Shown: piece after piece, positions 1 to 11,782 of the stretch
How the letters are laid out: each line of letters begins with the position of its first letter
Position numbering within the stretch: position 1 is the stretch's first letter
Assembly (NCBI GenBank): GCA_922989275.2
Contig: OV277856.1
Coordinates: 56,181,358-56,245,357 of the forward strand
Length of the DNA: 64,000 nucleotides
Origin: Gari tellinella
Taxonomy: Eukaryota > Mollusca > Bivalvia > Cardiida > Psammobiidae
Direction of reading: 5' to 3'
The notes under the pieces: generated by a model
What the model was told of the DNA's origin: nothing
The model's input: only the letters and a program-made list of their open reading frames with translations
Database searches by the model: none
Translations under genes and position numbers: made by a program

Positions 1-462
1 GTGGAAGGGGAAAACAACATTAATCAATGCACAGTGCTGTAAGAACCCACCCTACGGCATCACTGTCTACCAAATTACGATCCAGGTCTGTAAAGGCACA
101 TTAAATTTCACAATACATTTCATCCCAAGATTTACGCCATACATTGACACCATGTCTTCAGGCGATCTTCCCATCTTAAAGTGCAGCCTCATACACTATG
201 TTTCCTTAAGGAATTGTTTTGTAAATGAAATGCAAGTGATTCCTCCAGATTTAAATTAAATCGACATTAAAACCTTGTTTGCCTTTTGGTGACATTTATT
301 TTCATCCCGTGCATGGGAAGACTAAATTTTAAAATTTTAATGTTTTCTGTGAATCTCTATAGATCGACTCTATGGACATCCTTCCAAGCTGAGTCTGACA
401 TCCACGCCCACAGATCAGCCCTGAAACTTCATAATGGACATTCCAGTTTCCAGTAAAGTGTC

Positions 463-689
463 TTAACCCTTCTCCCTGAAACCTCAAATGGACAATTCAT
501 TCTAGTTTTCAATTCAGTCTAGTCCATTTTTGACTTGTTAGGGTTGATTTTAACAATATGTCAAAATGACAATCAGTAGCCCTCTGATCAAGGTCTACAC
601 AGTGTGCATAGGACAAGACTAGTGTACTCCTCACATATACGCTGTTTGCGAATGACGCATATATGCGTGACTAGAGTTCAAAGAGTTAA
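463..689 (+). mobile_element. Family B TTAA element (old copy)
   Basis: Starts TTAACCCTTCTCCCTGAAAC and ends GAGTTCAAAGAGTTAA, the two asymmetric B ends. The central hairpin is mostly lost, leaving one arm near 580-600. Confidence 0.7.
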
Positions 690-886
690 TCTCATTTTTT
701 ACTATTAATGGTTGCTTTTTACAAATTATATTTCAAACTTGTAAACAGTACAGATCATTAAAGAGTCACTGATCAGAACTGTTTGAATTGGACAAGTGCA
801 CTCCTCACAGGTACACTGATGAATATATTCGTTGCTAAGGTTCTTCTTCTTCTTCCTAATACTTCTCTCCATCTAGATTGATAAAT

Positions 887-1092
887 ATGAGAAGAGGCAC
901 TTTAAATTTTGAGGTGCACCATTGGGACTTATACCTGGCAGGTCACTTTATCCTGACACCGGCCAATCGTAATGCTAACCCGAAATCCTGAGCGCCAAGG
1001 AGGGAAGCCATTTCTACCAATTTTCAAGTCTTAGGTTTGATCTGGCCGGGGATTTAACCCGCAACCTCCCACTAAAGGACATTGTGTTAGCA
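887..1092 (-). mobile_element. tRNA-derived SINE, truncated head
   Basis: On the minus strand a B-box-like segment (GGTTGCGGGTTAAATCC) precedes a body ending AAGTGCCTC. The body (GGATTT, GGCGCT, GTCAGGATAAAGTGA) is shared with 59528-60057. The A-box half is degenerate or missing. Pol III transcription is family knowledge. Confidence 0.6.
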
Positions 1093-1637
1093 TATATATA
1101 TATAGCAAAATCCAAATATAGCAGAACACTCATAGAGGAATCTATGAACTTTCTGCTTTACAATCATCTTACTTTAAGAAACATTCAGATGTATATTAAC
1201 CCTTAGTGTGCCCAAAACAAGTATATGTAACAGTATCATCTGCAAACAGTGATGACCAAGATCTTAGATCTCTGATCAGGTTCTGCCCTGTTTGCCATAG
1301 TTTTGAGACACACCCTCAAAACCAATGTAAAACAGGTCATTGATTTTTCAGCAAAGAAAAGTTCATTTGGAGAGTCAGCAATGCAGTGGTTAGAACAATC
1401 AGCATGCATGGCAATCGTAATAGGGATCTCTAAAGACGTCTGGTTAGGAAAGAGTGCTCTTAGTCTACAGTTATCTTGCATATAAATATCATTCATGTTT
1501 CTTGTCTTGAATGGGTTGATCAGCCAAGGTTTGCCTCTCCATCATTTCCCTTAATTGCCTCAACCCTTCTATTGCTATGATAGATTTCCTATGATAGAGT
1601 ATCTCAAAAGTGTCCCAACAGCATATTTCAATGTCTT

Positions 1638-1896
1638 TCACCCTTTACTTAATTCATAGATTGTTTCTAGTTTTGAAGACAGTTTATCACTTAATGCAGT
1701 TTGAAAGTAAAGCAGAATGTGCCATAAGGCACATTCTGCTATACTTTCAACCTGCTTTAAGCTACAATTATTACTATGATATTTGAAATGTTTCTTATGG
1801 TGCTTATTCATGACTGTATAAAGTGCAACTATTTTCTTCAGTGGAGGAATAAATACAAGACGTAAAAGGCATATATATGGAGTATATAATGGGTTA
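1638..1896 (+). mobile_element. Family A TTAA element
   Basis: Central hairpin at about 1690-1755 with arms GAAAGTAAAGCAGAATGTGC and its complement, followed by the A tail (CTTCAGTGGAGGAATAAAT, TATGGAG, GGGTTAA). The left end has mutated from TTAACCC. Confidence 0.8.
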
Positions 1897-2238
1897 ACAG
1901 ATGAAAGCCAAATAGAGTGTTACCATAAACAGTAAGGATAAGTAAATCGCCATTCTGATCAAGTTCCAAACTGCTTGCCTATGATATCTCTAGCTTAGCT
2001 GGAGAAGGGGTAAACCATTACGTTGCTGAAATTTCATTAATGGATTCTTCCAGTTTCTGATAAATGACAAGATAACATTGACTCATGAGGGGTTTGTCAC
2101 AAAAATATTTAAAAGTATGACAAACAGTGTAGACCCTGATTCAGGAGCCCTCTGATCAGGGTCTACACTGTTTGCTGAGGAAGTATCTACCTGGTACCCA
2201 CACTGTATGGTTAATCATGTGAAGTTATTTTAACAGAG

Positions 2239-2429
2239 CTCCAGATAAGGGGAGTATTTCAAAAACTAAAATCTTTATTTCTGCATTAAACCCTATGGTG
2301 TCACTACTCATTAGAATTGTCTCTTCGAGACAATTCTAATGAGTAGTAACACCATAGGATTTTGTGCTGAAATGAGTGAGAAAATGTTGGATTTGTTCAG
2401 TTTACCCCCTCTTATCTGGAGCTCTGAGT
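2239..2429 (+). mobile_element. Family C hAT-like element
   Basis: Ends CAGAGCTCCAGATAAG and CTTATCTGGAGCTCTG. The centre is an inverted repeat CTACTCATTAGAATTGTCTC either side of TTCGAGAC. No clean 8-bp duplication remains, so this copy is older than the one at 31323. Confidence 0.78.
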
Positions 2430-2898
2430 TAAGTTTCTATCACTGTCAATCAATACCTCAACTGAATATTATACCATAAATGGTGATTCAAGGCACAATG
2501 TTTAATCAATAAAATTTCACAAAAAAACACAAGCTATCATTTTACATAATGGATTGTGCAGAACGAAATTCACCCATCTTGTATTTCCCTATAGTAACCT
2601 GACTTTATGAAACAGATGCATTATAATACTGTTCTTCAATGGATTTTTTTCATGCATTTTGGGGTCCCATTCTTCCAACTAAATATTTGCTGCATCCATA
2701 TCCCATAATTGTTTCCACTATCAAAGAAAATTTCAATTTTTATACGACAATCCAGCCAAAGGAAATTGTTACTGCTTTAACCCTTCCTCCATAGAAGTGC
2801 TTTTCAGTCAACGCTTAATTTTTTTTTCTACCCACACCTCCATAGATATAAGCACCATAACTTAGTATTCAGTGATGGTATTGAATACAGGTGGCAGC

Positions 2899-3149
2899 TT
2901 AACCCTTTGAACCCTAGTCCCGCATTTAGGCGTGCTTTTCAAACAGTGTACATGTGAATAGTACAATTGTCCTATGCAAACAGTGAAGACCCAGATCAGA
3001 GGGCTCCGAAAGGAGCCCTCTGATCAGGGTGTTCGCTGTTTGTCACAATGCCAAACATTGACAAAAACAACCCTTTAAAGTCAGAAATGGACTAGACTAA
3101 ATTGGAAACTGGAATCGTCCATTTAACGTTTCAGGGAGGAAAGGGTTAA
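2899..3149 (-). mobile_element. Family B TTAA element
   Basis: TTAA on both sides, one end CCCTTTGAACCCTAGTCCCG and the other TTTCAGGGAGGAAAGG. The central hairpin at about 2978-3045 is CAAACAGTGAAGACCCAGAT, AGAGGGCTCC, then the complement. Confidence 0.85.
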
Positions 3150-3331
3150 AGCAAAATTAAAGCTAAGGTGAACACACCTGAAGGATATTGTATTAAGCAT
3201 TAAGCAGCAACGTGCCTTTAACATCACTGGATATAGGTGATTTGGAAGAAACCAATAAGAATGTAGGATAATAAGAATGTAAGATATTCTAACTTTTGGC
3301 ATTTTATCAGGAATAAAAATAATGCACATCT

Positions 3332-3531
3332 ATAACAGAGCTCCAGATAAGGGGAGTATTTCAAAAACTAAAATCTTTATTTCTGCTTTAAACCCTATGG
3401 TGTCACTACTCATTAGAATCGTCTCGAAGAAACAATTCTAATGAGTAGTAACACCATAGGATTTGATGCTAAAATAATTGAGAAAAGGTTGGATTTGTTC
3501 AGTTTACTCCCCATTATCTGGAGCCCTGCTA
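3332..3531 (+). mobile_element. Family C hAT-like element
   Basis: CAGAGCTCCAGATAAGGGGA on the left, TATCTGGAGCCCTG on the right, and the C-type central hairpin (CTACTCATTAGAATCGTCTC). Confidence 0.78.
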
Positions 3532-3632
3532 TGAGGAATAGGCAAAGGCATGAAAAGGTGATACTATGAAGTCAATGTTACATTACTTCTTAACTCTCCA
3601 AATGTTCCTCTTCTATTAGTAAAATCTGTATT

Positions 3633-3883
3633 TAACCCTTTACCCAATAACCAGCTTATAACATTAAATATAGGTGATCACTTAAAGCAGGTTGAAAGTA
3701 AAGCAGAATGTGCCTTAAGGCACATTCTGCTTTACTTTCAGCCTGCTTTAAGCTAAAATCTGCTAGGCTATATAAAATATTTGTAATGGTAATTGTTCAT
3801 GAGGGTATAAACTGGCACTATTTTCTTCAGCGGAGGAATAAATTAAATACGCTAAAAGTCTCTTCTATGGGGGAAAGGGTTAT
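3633..3883 (+). mobile_element. Family A TTAA element
   Basis: Begins TTAACCCTTTACCCAATA, carries the hairpin CACTTAAAGCAGGTTGAAAG and its complement at about 3680-3755, and ends CTATGGGGGAAAGGGTTA. Confidence 0.83.
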
Positions 3884-4420
3884 AATGCAGGTGGCTGCTT
3901 AAAGCAAGTCTTGAAGATGACATTAACACAGAAGGTAAGAACTCTCTGCTTTTATTTCATCTTGCTTTAAGTCATCTATCTTTGATACCATTGGTTAGTA
4001 GCTTCCTTTGAGTGGTTGAAATAGAGGGGGCTGACTCAGACTGTATTATTGTCAGGAGCGCTGCAGTGTCAGGAACCTTATGGTCTGCATATTGACTGTT
4101 TCCCAGTTCTTAATGCAATATAGTCAGCAGAGATTTGTTAGGAGTATTTGCAGTGCCACAATGTATTGAAAATATGAACAGAAAAGGAAATAATAGTTTT
4201 AGCCATTGTTTGGCAATATTTATTATTTTGTACCAATACCTGGATGTCATAATCTCTTCTGTCTCCCTGGGTGACTATTTGATGATTGTATTGTTTTGTC
4301 ATTGATAATGATACAAACAATTGTCTGTCATTGTTTATCAAGGGGGCCAGATGCTGTGGTTCTCTAATTAGATATTACAGATTACAGATATTATTATCTT
4401 CATTAATCAAGTTATTATTA

Positions 4421-4446
4421 CCCCCCCCCCCCCCCCCCCCCCCCCC
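4421..4446 (+). repeat. Homopolymer C tract (26 nt)
   Basis: Twenty-six C in a row, the first of several long C runs all written on this strand (also 40908, 41769, 46183, 46284). Confidence 0.95.
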
Positions 4447-4473
4447 AAAGTGCAAGTATTTTAGCATGGGGAC

Positions 4474-4548
4474 TGCTTAAAGCAAGATGAAAGTAAAGCA
4501 GAAAGCTCCTATAGGAGCTTTCTGTTTTACTTTCATCTTGCTTTAAGC
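4474..4548 (+). repeat. Hairpin core intermediate between families A and F
   Basis: GCTTAAAGCAAGATGAAAGT, AAGCAGAAAGCTCC, a short loop and the complement form a near-perfect hairpin of about 75 bases. No A or F termini are recognisable, so this is a naked core. Confidence 0.7.
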
Positions 4549-5039
4549 AGATATTACATCTGCTTTAAACAGAGAAATACTTGCACAAATGATTATGGAG
4601 GAAAAGTTAATTTTAGTAAATGAAACATTCAAGACTCCATTTGTGGTCTTTCCATAAATAGCTTGCTACTATCATGAAGTGACACATCAGAAAGTGAACA
4701 ATATATAGAGTTAACACTTTACATGTTTAGTGGCAATGTCCTCACATTAGCTGTTTTACAACCAAACATAATTGAGTAAATGTCATCAAATGATCTGTGC
4801 CTTACAAACGGAAGCAGAGTGGACATATCCATTACACAAATAAATATGTAACTATAGGCAACAATAAGGTATTTATATCAGCATTATTATAAACTATTGA
4901 ATAGCTGCTTTTAGCTAAAGAGGAAATTTCATACAAACACTAACAGGCATAGACCATGGCATGCCAGTATAGGCAGTCAATGTCCTTCACAAACAAGAGT
5001 GTCAGAAAACAACATAGCTTGCCCTTTTGGCACATTTCG

Positions 5040-5590
5040 AAACTTAAAAGCAGAGGCTGAGATCCAGATCAAGGTACAAATTTTCACATGGATGGAAAGA
5101 TCTTATCTAGTGACCTGTGTCCGGCAAGTATGAATGCCAAAGGTCGAAGGGTACAGGAGTTGTGAGCACTTTTCAGAACTTAAAACACACATTTCAAAAC
5201 TTAATTACAGATGTTGAGGTCAGCTTAGTCAAGGTCACAAGGGTCTAAATTTACTCAAGGATGGGAGGTCTTGTCCCAAGGTATGTTTGATACAAGCATG
5301 AAAAAGTAGGCCAAAGGGTATAGCAATTGTGAGAGCATTTTTCAAAACTTAAAAGCACATTTGGAAACTTAAATGCAGATGCTGAGGTCAAGGTCAAGTT
5401 CATAGGGGTCAACATTCTCACATGGTTCAGGAAAGGTTTTGTAGGCATATATGTACTGCAAGTATAAAAGGTCAAAAGGCATAGAAATTGTGAACACTTT
5501 CTTGAAACTGTTTACGCGAATGGCAACGGCAAAGGCAATGCAAATGCCATCGCCAATGACAACATAAGCTCTCCTGGACATGTGTCCGGC
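5040..5590 (+). repeat. Three diverged tandem units of about 165 bp
   Basis: ACTTAAAAGCA(C/G)A... followed by GCTGAGGTCAAGGTC, CTCA(A/C)GGATGG, GTATGA and ...TAGCAATTGTGAGAGCA recurs three times at about 5040, 5180 and 5345. Such GGTCAAGGTCA blocks are common dispersed repeats in bivalves (memory). The unit array ends just before the CUB-like exon. Open frames here are not genes. Confidence 0.65.
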
Positions 5591-5635
5591 AAGCTAAATA
5601 GTTATTACAATTACATAGTAAACATGATTACTTAC

Positions 5636-6016
5636 CTTTTACTTCAAGCCATAGTTTGGTGGGGTATTTCCGATGTTCTTTATGCAAGTACAATGCAACG
5701 TTTTGTTCTTCTGTAGTGTAAAAACTTTTCAAACCATGGAGGAACTTTCCTTCTTCACAGCTGTAGCGTTTCACGCCCTTTTGTCCTATTAGCTCAACAT
5801 GACTACTCAAGTCACATGATGTTAAGTTTTCTCGACTCTGGAGGCGGATGTCGATGGCTCGAAACATGAGTTTAGCTTTGGTGTTACAGTCTGAGGTAGT
5901 TATAAGGCAGGAGCACTGGCGGTAGTTGTAGATGCTGGGTGGGATGGCAGAGTGGTGCATGTGGATGGTGCTGGCAGTCAGAGTGTGTTGGGAACAAACA
6001 TCAATGAACTGGTTAT
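5636..6016 (-). CDS. Exon 3 of secreted lectin-like gene (CUB-like domain)
   Basis: A 381-base exon, acceptor CAG at 6017 and donor GTAAGT at 5635, phase 1 at both ends, matching exon 2. It encodes about 127 residues beginning NQFIDVCSQHTLTAS and ending KLWLEVKG. Features that suggest a CUB-like beta sandwich are a first Cys, an Ile-His-Ser-Pro-like stretch, a YNYRQCSC segment, FRAIDIRL, a second Cys pair and a hydrophobic end. The canonical CUB signature is weak, so the fold call is tentative. Intron 2 (6017-35293) is about 29 kb and filled with mobile elements. The gene continues left, because the donor needs a further exon beyond the window. Confidence 0.6.
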
Positions 6017-6041
6017 CTGAAATATACAGGCAAACATAGTT

Positions 6042-6428
6042 TAACCCAGTACCCCATAGCTTGTTTTCAATATTGAAGACAGATGGACGCTTAAAGCAGG
6101 TAAGTGTTTTAAAAAAATGAGCCTTAACTAGTCATATTTCTTCAAAACAAGAAACATGCTATGGGGTAAAGGATTAAGGCAATTCATTTTCCTAACTCTT
6201 TACCACATGACCTGTTTCTAGGTTTGAAAATAAGCAGGTTGAAAGTAAAGCAGAATGCGCCCAAAGGCGCATTCTGCTTTACTTTCAGCCTGCTGTAAGC
6301 TACCACCTTCTAGAATTAAGAAAATATTCCTTCTGATACATATTCATGACTGTACAGATTGGAATTAATTTCTTCCGCGGAGGATTAAACGGAATGCGCT
6401 AAAAGGCGCTACTATAAGGTAAAGGGTC
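6042..6428 (+). mobile_element. Two family A copies, the first truncated
   Basis: 6042-6175 is an A left end (TTAACCCAGTACCCCATAGC) fused early to A-like end sequence GCTATGGGGTAAAGGATTAA. 6195-6428 is a longer copy with hairpin at 6232-6297 (CAGAATGCGCC/GGCGCATTCTG). Both lie only 26 bases or more upstream of the CUB-like exon's acceptor on the minus strand. Confidence 0.7.
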
Positions 6429-6529
6429 AACCCTTCTCCTGCTATTTGGGTTAAATGACAATTTTTTGAAACAGTGTAGACCCAAATCAGACTTGGATCA
6501 AAGTCTAGTTAGACCAATATCAGTAGTGT

Positions 6530-7071
6530 TTGATTTGGCATTTAGCCGCATTTTAACTTTGAAATACGGGTAAGTTCAACTTAACCCATTCCCCAATAAA
6601 AAATTAAATATGCCTTAAAATTATGCTTCTATTAAAGAAAATAGTTACTTTTTATACAGTTATACAAGAATATCTAACATAAGAAATACTTTCTATTTTA
6701 TATCAGATAATAGCTTACAGTAGGCTGAAAGTAAAGCAGAATGTGCCTTAAAGCACATTCTGGTTTACTTTCAACTTGCTTTAAGTGGTCACCTTTCTCA
6801 TAATACTAGAAACAAGCTATCACCATAAATACGCCTTTTGACGCCTTTAGTTTATTCCTCCACTGAAAAAAGTAGTTCCAATTTATACAGTTGTGAATAT
6901 TTAATATGAGAAATAATTTCTATATTCTAGCAGCTGGTAGCTTAAAGCAGGCTGAAAGAAAAGCAGAATGCGCCCTAAGGCGCATTCTGCTTTACTTTCA
7001 ACCTGCTTTAAGTGATCACCTATTTTCAAAACTAGAAACTGGCTATGGGGTAATGGGTTAAAGAGTTAAAA
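6530..7071 (-). mobile_element. Two family A copies fused, beside a family G fragment
   Basis: A G fragment (CCGCATTTTAACTTTGAAAT, ending GTTCAACTTAA at 6584) is followed by two A copies in the same orientation (6581-6825 and 6826-7071). Their facing termini are deleted: GAAACAAGCTAT runs straight into CACCATAAATACGCC. The second copy ends perfectly, ATGGGGTAATGGGTTAA. Confidence 0.72.
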
Positions 7072-7449
7072 TTATTGGTGTGTCACTAACTCCAAATGCG
7101 GGCTCACAAATAAACAGAGTTGACTTAAATTACAATAAAGTTTTGTTGGTTGAATTACAACACCATTAAATACTGGCAATTTAAGTGTTGCTAAAATGTA
7201 CATAAAAACCCAAATTTAGTTACATCATTATCACTGAATCTTTCAATCTCATATTTTCTACTAAGTGTTGCCATGACAACTAATAATATAAGTAACTCGA
7301 TATTCTTTCATCAAATGATGATGTACGTCTTCCTATAAGTTTCTCTGGCATTTATATAATGACCGTTAAGCTACAAATTACCCGATAAGATATTAAGGCT
7401 CTTTTCATTTACATGTACTAATTGGTATGTGGTGGTGAAGCCATGACAG

Positions 7450-7645
7450 TCAGGGCTCCAGAAAAGGGGAGTACATGTATTTCAAAAATTAAAATCTTTA
7501 TTTCTGCATTAAACCCGTTACTGTCACTACTCATTAGCATCGTCTCGAAGAGACCATTCTAATGAGTAGTAACACCATAGGATTTGGTAATCAAATGAGT
7601 GAGAAACATTGGATTTGTTTAGTTCACTTGCTCTGATCTGGAGCT
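7450..7645 (+). mobile_element. Family C hAT-like element
   Basis: Starts CAGGGCTCCAGAAAAGGGGA and ends TGATCTGGAGCTC with the C hairpin at 7531-7575. The right terminal CTG is lost. Confidence 0.7.
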
Positions 7646-7666
7646 CATCAACTCAATGTCTTTAAT

Positions 7667-8172
7667 GCTTTTGTCCATAGCCTGTTTCTTGTTTTGAAGA
7701 CAAGTGAATGTATAAAGTAGGATGAAAATAAAGCAGAATGCCCTTTGGCACATTCTGTTTTACTTTCAGCAAGCTTTAATCTACCATCTGCTAGAATAAA
7801 GAAAATATTTCTTTTGGTGCATATCCATGACTGTATATTAAAGTGGAACTTTTTCTTTAGTGGCGGAATAAATTACAAACTCAATGGCACATTTATGGAG
7901 AAACGCATTAATTCCTATTGAGAGAAAGCAAAGGAAGACTTAACCAAATACACCATAGCATGTTTCTAGTTTTATAAACAGGTGACTACTTAAAGCAGTT
8001 TAAAAGTAAAGCAGAATGCTATACGTTCAGCCTGCTTTAAGCTATCATCTGATAGAAAATAGAAAATATTTCTTTTGCTACATATTCCTGACTGTATAAA
8101 CTGAAACTATTTCCTTCAGTGGAGGAATAAATTAAAGTCGTAAAAAGGCTTATTTATGGGGTAATGGGTTAA
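7667..8172 (+). mobile_element. Two family A copies in a row
   Basis: 7667-7910 is a degenerate copy. 7938-8172 runs from TTAACCAAATACACCATAGC to TATGGGGTAATGGGTTAA with a shortened hairpin (GCAGAATGC/TATACGTTCAGCCTGC). They are separated by 27 bases. Confidence 0.72.
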
Positions 8173-8481
8173 ACTGCATGAAGTGTTCTTGGGGTTTAAC
8201 TCTATCACTGCCTGACCAAAGGTACAATGGTTACATGCAAACTGTTTGGATCCTGTTCAGATGCTATGAAACTGTTTTGTCACTCATTACACTATGTATC
8301 TACAATTGAAATTTAAGGAATAAAAGCAGATGACAAAAGAAAGCACTGGCGACGTCATGGCAGCAAGTGAGATAAGTTACGGTACCTATTTTCCCTTTTA
8401 TTTACTATTTTTATGACTTAAGATTCTTGGATCTTAATCCTTAACCTTTCAATAATGAACTTGTAAATGTCATCTCAGATT

Positions 8482-8983
8482 GACCCTTTACCCCATCGCC
8501 TGTTTCTAGTTTTGAAGATAGGTGACCACTTAAAGCAGGTTAAAAATAAAGCATAATGCGTCTTAAGGCGCATTCTGCTTTACTTTCAGCCTGCTTTAAG
8601 CTATTATCTGCTAGAATAAGGAAAAAATATCTTATGATTCTTATTTGTAACAGTATAAATTGGAACTACATGTATTTTCTTCAGTAGAGGAATACGTTAA
8701 AGTCGTAAAAAGGCGTATTTATGGGGTAAAGTGTTAAAACAGCTTTTTGCACTTATGTTCCGAATTAAGCTTTTCCCACATAGAAGCACCCTTAAATGCA
8801 TTCAGTTTATTCCTCCACTGAAGTAAGAAATTCCAATTTTACACAGTCATGAACATGTTCCATAAGAAATATGTTCTATATCCTAGCAGATGGTAGAAAG
8901 TAAAGCAGGCTTAAGGTAAAGCAGAATGTGCTGTAGGCTAAATTAAATGTGTTAAAAGGTGCTTTTATGGGGTAAAGGGTAAA
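8482..8983 (+). mobile_element. Two family A copies in opposite orientation
   Basis: 8482-8737 has the full hairpin (TGCGTCTTAAGGCGCA apex) and A tail. 8765-8983 is inverted at its start (TTTTCCCACATAGAAGCACC) and rearranged in the middle. A remnant of B hairpin follows at about 8992-9058. Confidence 0.7.
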
Positions 8984-9454
8984 CTTGTGACAAACAGTGC
9001 AGACCCTGATCCACGGTTTAATTAAGGAATTTTCTGATTAAGGGTCTACACTGTTTGGGAAGGACATTTAATTCTCAGTCCTGTCACTGCAAGGGTAATA
9101 AACTAACACATAAAACATTATGGTTATACAACTTGGTAATTTGAATTTCATTACCTAGTATCATCAGCATATAAATACATGTATATATATCCCTTGTAGC
9201 TAAAAATTTCAACACAGATAGTGATTCATAGTTTTTATGTTATTCATAACATACACACAGTTTCTTCTTCTAAAATATATTAACCTTTCTCTTGCTGAGT
9301 ATTCATGTACAGTATAAGATTATTCTCACCATGAACATCTATCAAATGAACAATTATATTGGCTAATAAAAGAGGGGGAAATTCCTCCCAAGGAAACGTG
9401 CAAACTCTCATATAACAGATCTTGTAGAAAAACAAAGCAGACACTGATCAGACA

Positions 9455-9646
9455 CAGGGCTCCAGATAAGAGGGAGTATTCTGAACAAATCCAACATTTT
9501 CTCACTTATACAGCACCAAATCCTATGGTGTTACTACTCATTAGAATCGTCTCTTCGAGACGATTCTAATGAGTAGTGACACCATAGGGTTTAAAGCAGA
9601 AATAACGGTTTTAAGTTTTGAAATACTCCCCTTATCTGGAGCCCTG
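9455..9646 (-). mobile_element. Family C hAT-like element
   Basis: CAGGGCTCCAGATAAGAGGG to CTTATCTGGAGCCCTG with central CATTAGAATCGTCTC/TTCGAGACGATTCTAATG. AGACA flanks both sides, a shortened target duplication. Confidence 0.82.
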
Positions 9647-9900
9647 AGACAGTTTATCTACATGTTCACAGTGAAAAAAGAGTGTTTGCAAAAAGTGCCT
9701 TCTCATGCTAATTTCTGATGGCTTAATTTAGTTTTACAAATAATTTTGATCTGGCCAGATGTTGAGTAACATGGCGTCTCATTCAGAACCAAACTACATG
9801 TGATACTTTGAGATTGTACTTCCAAAAGTCATTGGGGAAGGAGAAGACTCTTTCGGACACAGAATACAGCAGTTTTCAAGAAAACAACAAGTTTAACCCA

Positions 9901-10151
9901 TTAACTCTTTCCTCCCTGAAACTTTAAATGGACAATTCCAGTTTCCATTTTAAGTCTAGTCCAATTCTGACTTTTAAGGGTTGTTTTTGTCAATGTTTTG
10001 CATTATGACAAACAGTGAAGACCCAGATCAGAGGGCTCCGTAAGGAGCCCTCTGATCTGGGTTTTCACTGTTTGCATAGGACAAGTTCAATTTTCACATG
10101 TATACTTTTGAAAACAACGCCTATATGCGGGACTAGGGTTCAAAGGGTTAA
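9901..10151 (+). mobile_element. Family B TTAA element
   Basis: TTAACTCTTTCCTCCCTGAA to CTAGGGTTCAAAGGGTTAA, with hairpin at about 10008-10077 (GAGGGCTCCGTAAGGAGCCC apex). A near-consensus copy. Confidence 0.88.
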
Positions 10152-10281
10152 ACCCAAGTGATGAGTACTAAATACTTCTAACAGTTTACCAACAGTATAC
10201 TGTAAAACCTCTCTATTACGGTAAGACAAAGGCTTACTGGTTGTATAAAAGACAGGTGAAAGCTTACAGCAAGGTGACAGC

Positions 10282-10531
10282 TTAACCTTTTCCTCCCTGA
10301 AACATCAAATGGACAATTCTAGTTTCGATTGAGTCTAGTCCATTTTTGACTTTTTAGAGTTGATTTTTACAATATATGTCAAAATGACTAACAGTGTAGA
10401 CTCTGATCAGAGGGCTCCTGAAGGAGCCCTCTGATCAGGGTCTACACTGTTTGCATAGGACAAGTGAACTCCTCACATGTACACTGTATGCAAATAACGC
10501 ATATATGCGTGACTAGGGTTCAAAGAGTTAA
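10282..10531 (+). mobile_element. Family B TTAA element nested in F
   Basis: TTAACCTTTTCCTCCCTGAA to GGTTCAAAGAGTTAA with apex GAGGGCTCCTGAAGGAGCCC at about 10408-10428. Confidence 0.86.
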
Positions 10532-10575
10532 AACAGAAAGTTCTTACAGAGCTTTCTGTTTTACTGTCACTTTGC

Positions 10576-10827
10576 TTAACCCTTTACCTTATAGAAGTGC
10601 CTTTTAGCTAATTCTGTTTAATCCTCTGTGGAAGAAAATAATTCCAATCTTTACAGTCATGAAAATGTATCAGAAGGAATATGTTCTTAATTCTAGCAGG
10701 TGGTAGCTTAAAGCAGGCTGGAAGTAAAGCAGAATGCGCCTTAGGGCGCATTCTGCTTTACTTTCAACCTGCTTTAAGTAATCACCTATTTTCAAAACTA
10801 GAAACAGGCTATGGGGTAAAGGGTTAA
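10576..10827 (-). mobile_element. Family A TTAA element nested in F
   Basis: TTAACCCTTTACCTTATAGA to ATGGGGTAAAGGGTTAA. The host reads TTTGC-TTAA-GCAGTCACC across the insertion, a clean TTAA duplication. Confidence 0.88.
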
Positions 10828-11012
10828 GCAGTCACCTGTTGTAAACACCTAATAATTAAGACAGTTTTGTGGTTGTAATAAAGCAGGTTTACTGTACTTG
10901 TGAAGAGTACACTTGTCTTGTGCAAACAGTGACAACTCAGATCAGAGGGTTCCTAAGGAATCATCTAAACAAGGTTTGATACTTTGTAAGGGTAAAGGAT
11001 TTTAGCACTGAT

Positions 11013-11486
11013 TTAACCCTTTCCCCCATAGAAGCGCCTTTTAGCGCATTAAGTTTATTCCTGCACTGAAGAAAATAGTTCCAATTTATACAGTCATAAA
11101 TATGTATCATACGGAATATTTTCTATATTCTAGAAGATGATGGCTTAAAGCAGGCTGAAAGTAAAGCAGAATGCGCTTAAGCGCATTCTGCTTTACTTTC
11201 AACCTGCTTTAAGTGAACACCTATATTCAATACTATAGAGATATGCTATGTGGGAAAGGGATAACTCTTTGGATGCTAGCGGCGGATATATCCGCCACAG
11301 TGATAGCCTTTGCAAACAGCTTGGATCCAGATGAGACACCGCATAATGCGGTGTCTCATCAGGATCAAAACTGTTTGACACTCTGACCATGTTTTAAAAA
11401 GAAATTTAGAAAAATCTATTTTTAGAACAATAGCAGACAACAAAGGTTGCAAACGAAAAAAAATTACCCAGCATGCAAAGAGTTAA
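11013..11486 (-). mobile_element. Abutting A and D TTAA elements
   Basis: A spans 11013-11264 (TTAACCCTTTCCCCCATAGA; hairpin 11145-11213). D follows at once from ATAACTCTTTGGATGCTAGC to CAGCATGCAAAGAGTTAA (11261-11486), sharing the mutated TTAA (ATAA). The D hairpin is GGATCCAGATGAGACACCGC and its complement. Confidence 0.8.
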
Positions 11487-11782
11487 GTAATTACAGGTCA
11501 GAAAAAAATCCAAAGCTAAAGTAGGAATTACAGCTACTTTGACGATATTCTCCTACGTGATAATGATAACTTTCCCCATAGTAATTATATACATTAACCA
11601 TATAGCCTGTTTCTAATTTTCAAAGCAGGTTGCCATTTAAAGCAGGTTGAAAGTAAAGCAGATTGTGCCTTATGTCTACTTTAAGCTAAAATCTGTTTGG
11701 ATATAGAAATTTACCTATTTGGGCTGTCCTTTATATTTGGTCTGAACTCTTTCATTCAAAGCTTGACAGATATATGATTGCT

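Larger units (their letters stand above)
10197..10899 (+). mobile_element. Family F TA element carrying two TTAA insertions
   Basis: The outer element starts at TACTGTAAAACCTCTCTATT and ends GTTTACTGTA, as in the complete copy at 42421-42638. A B copy lies at 10282-10531 and an A copy at 10576-10827. Removing both with one TTAA each restores an F hairpin (ACAGAAAG.., CTTTCTGTTTTACTGTC), so F is the oldest of the three. Confidence 0.8.

Noticed and set aside
9..300. Possible exon or 3' UTR of the lectin-like gene at the left edge
   Set aside because: A CAG acceptor-like site on the minus strand is followed by a frame of only a few codons; no domain or phase support.
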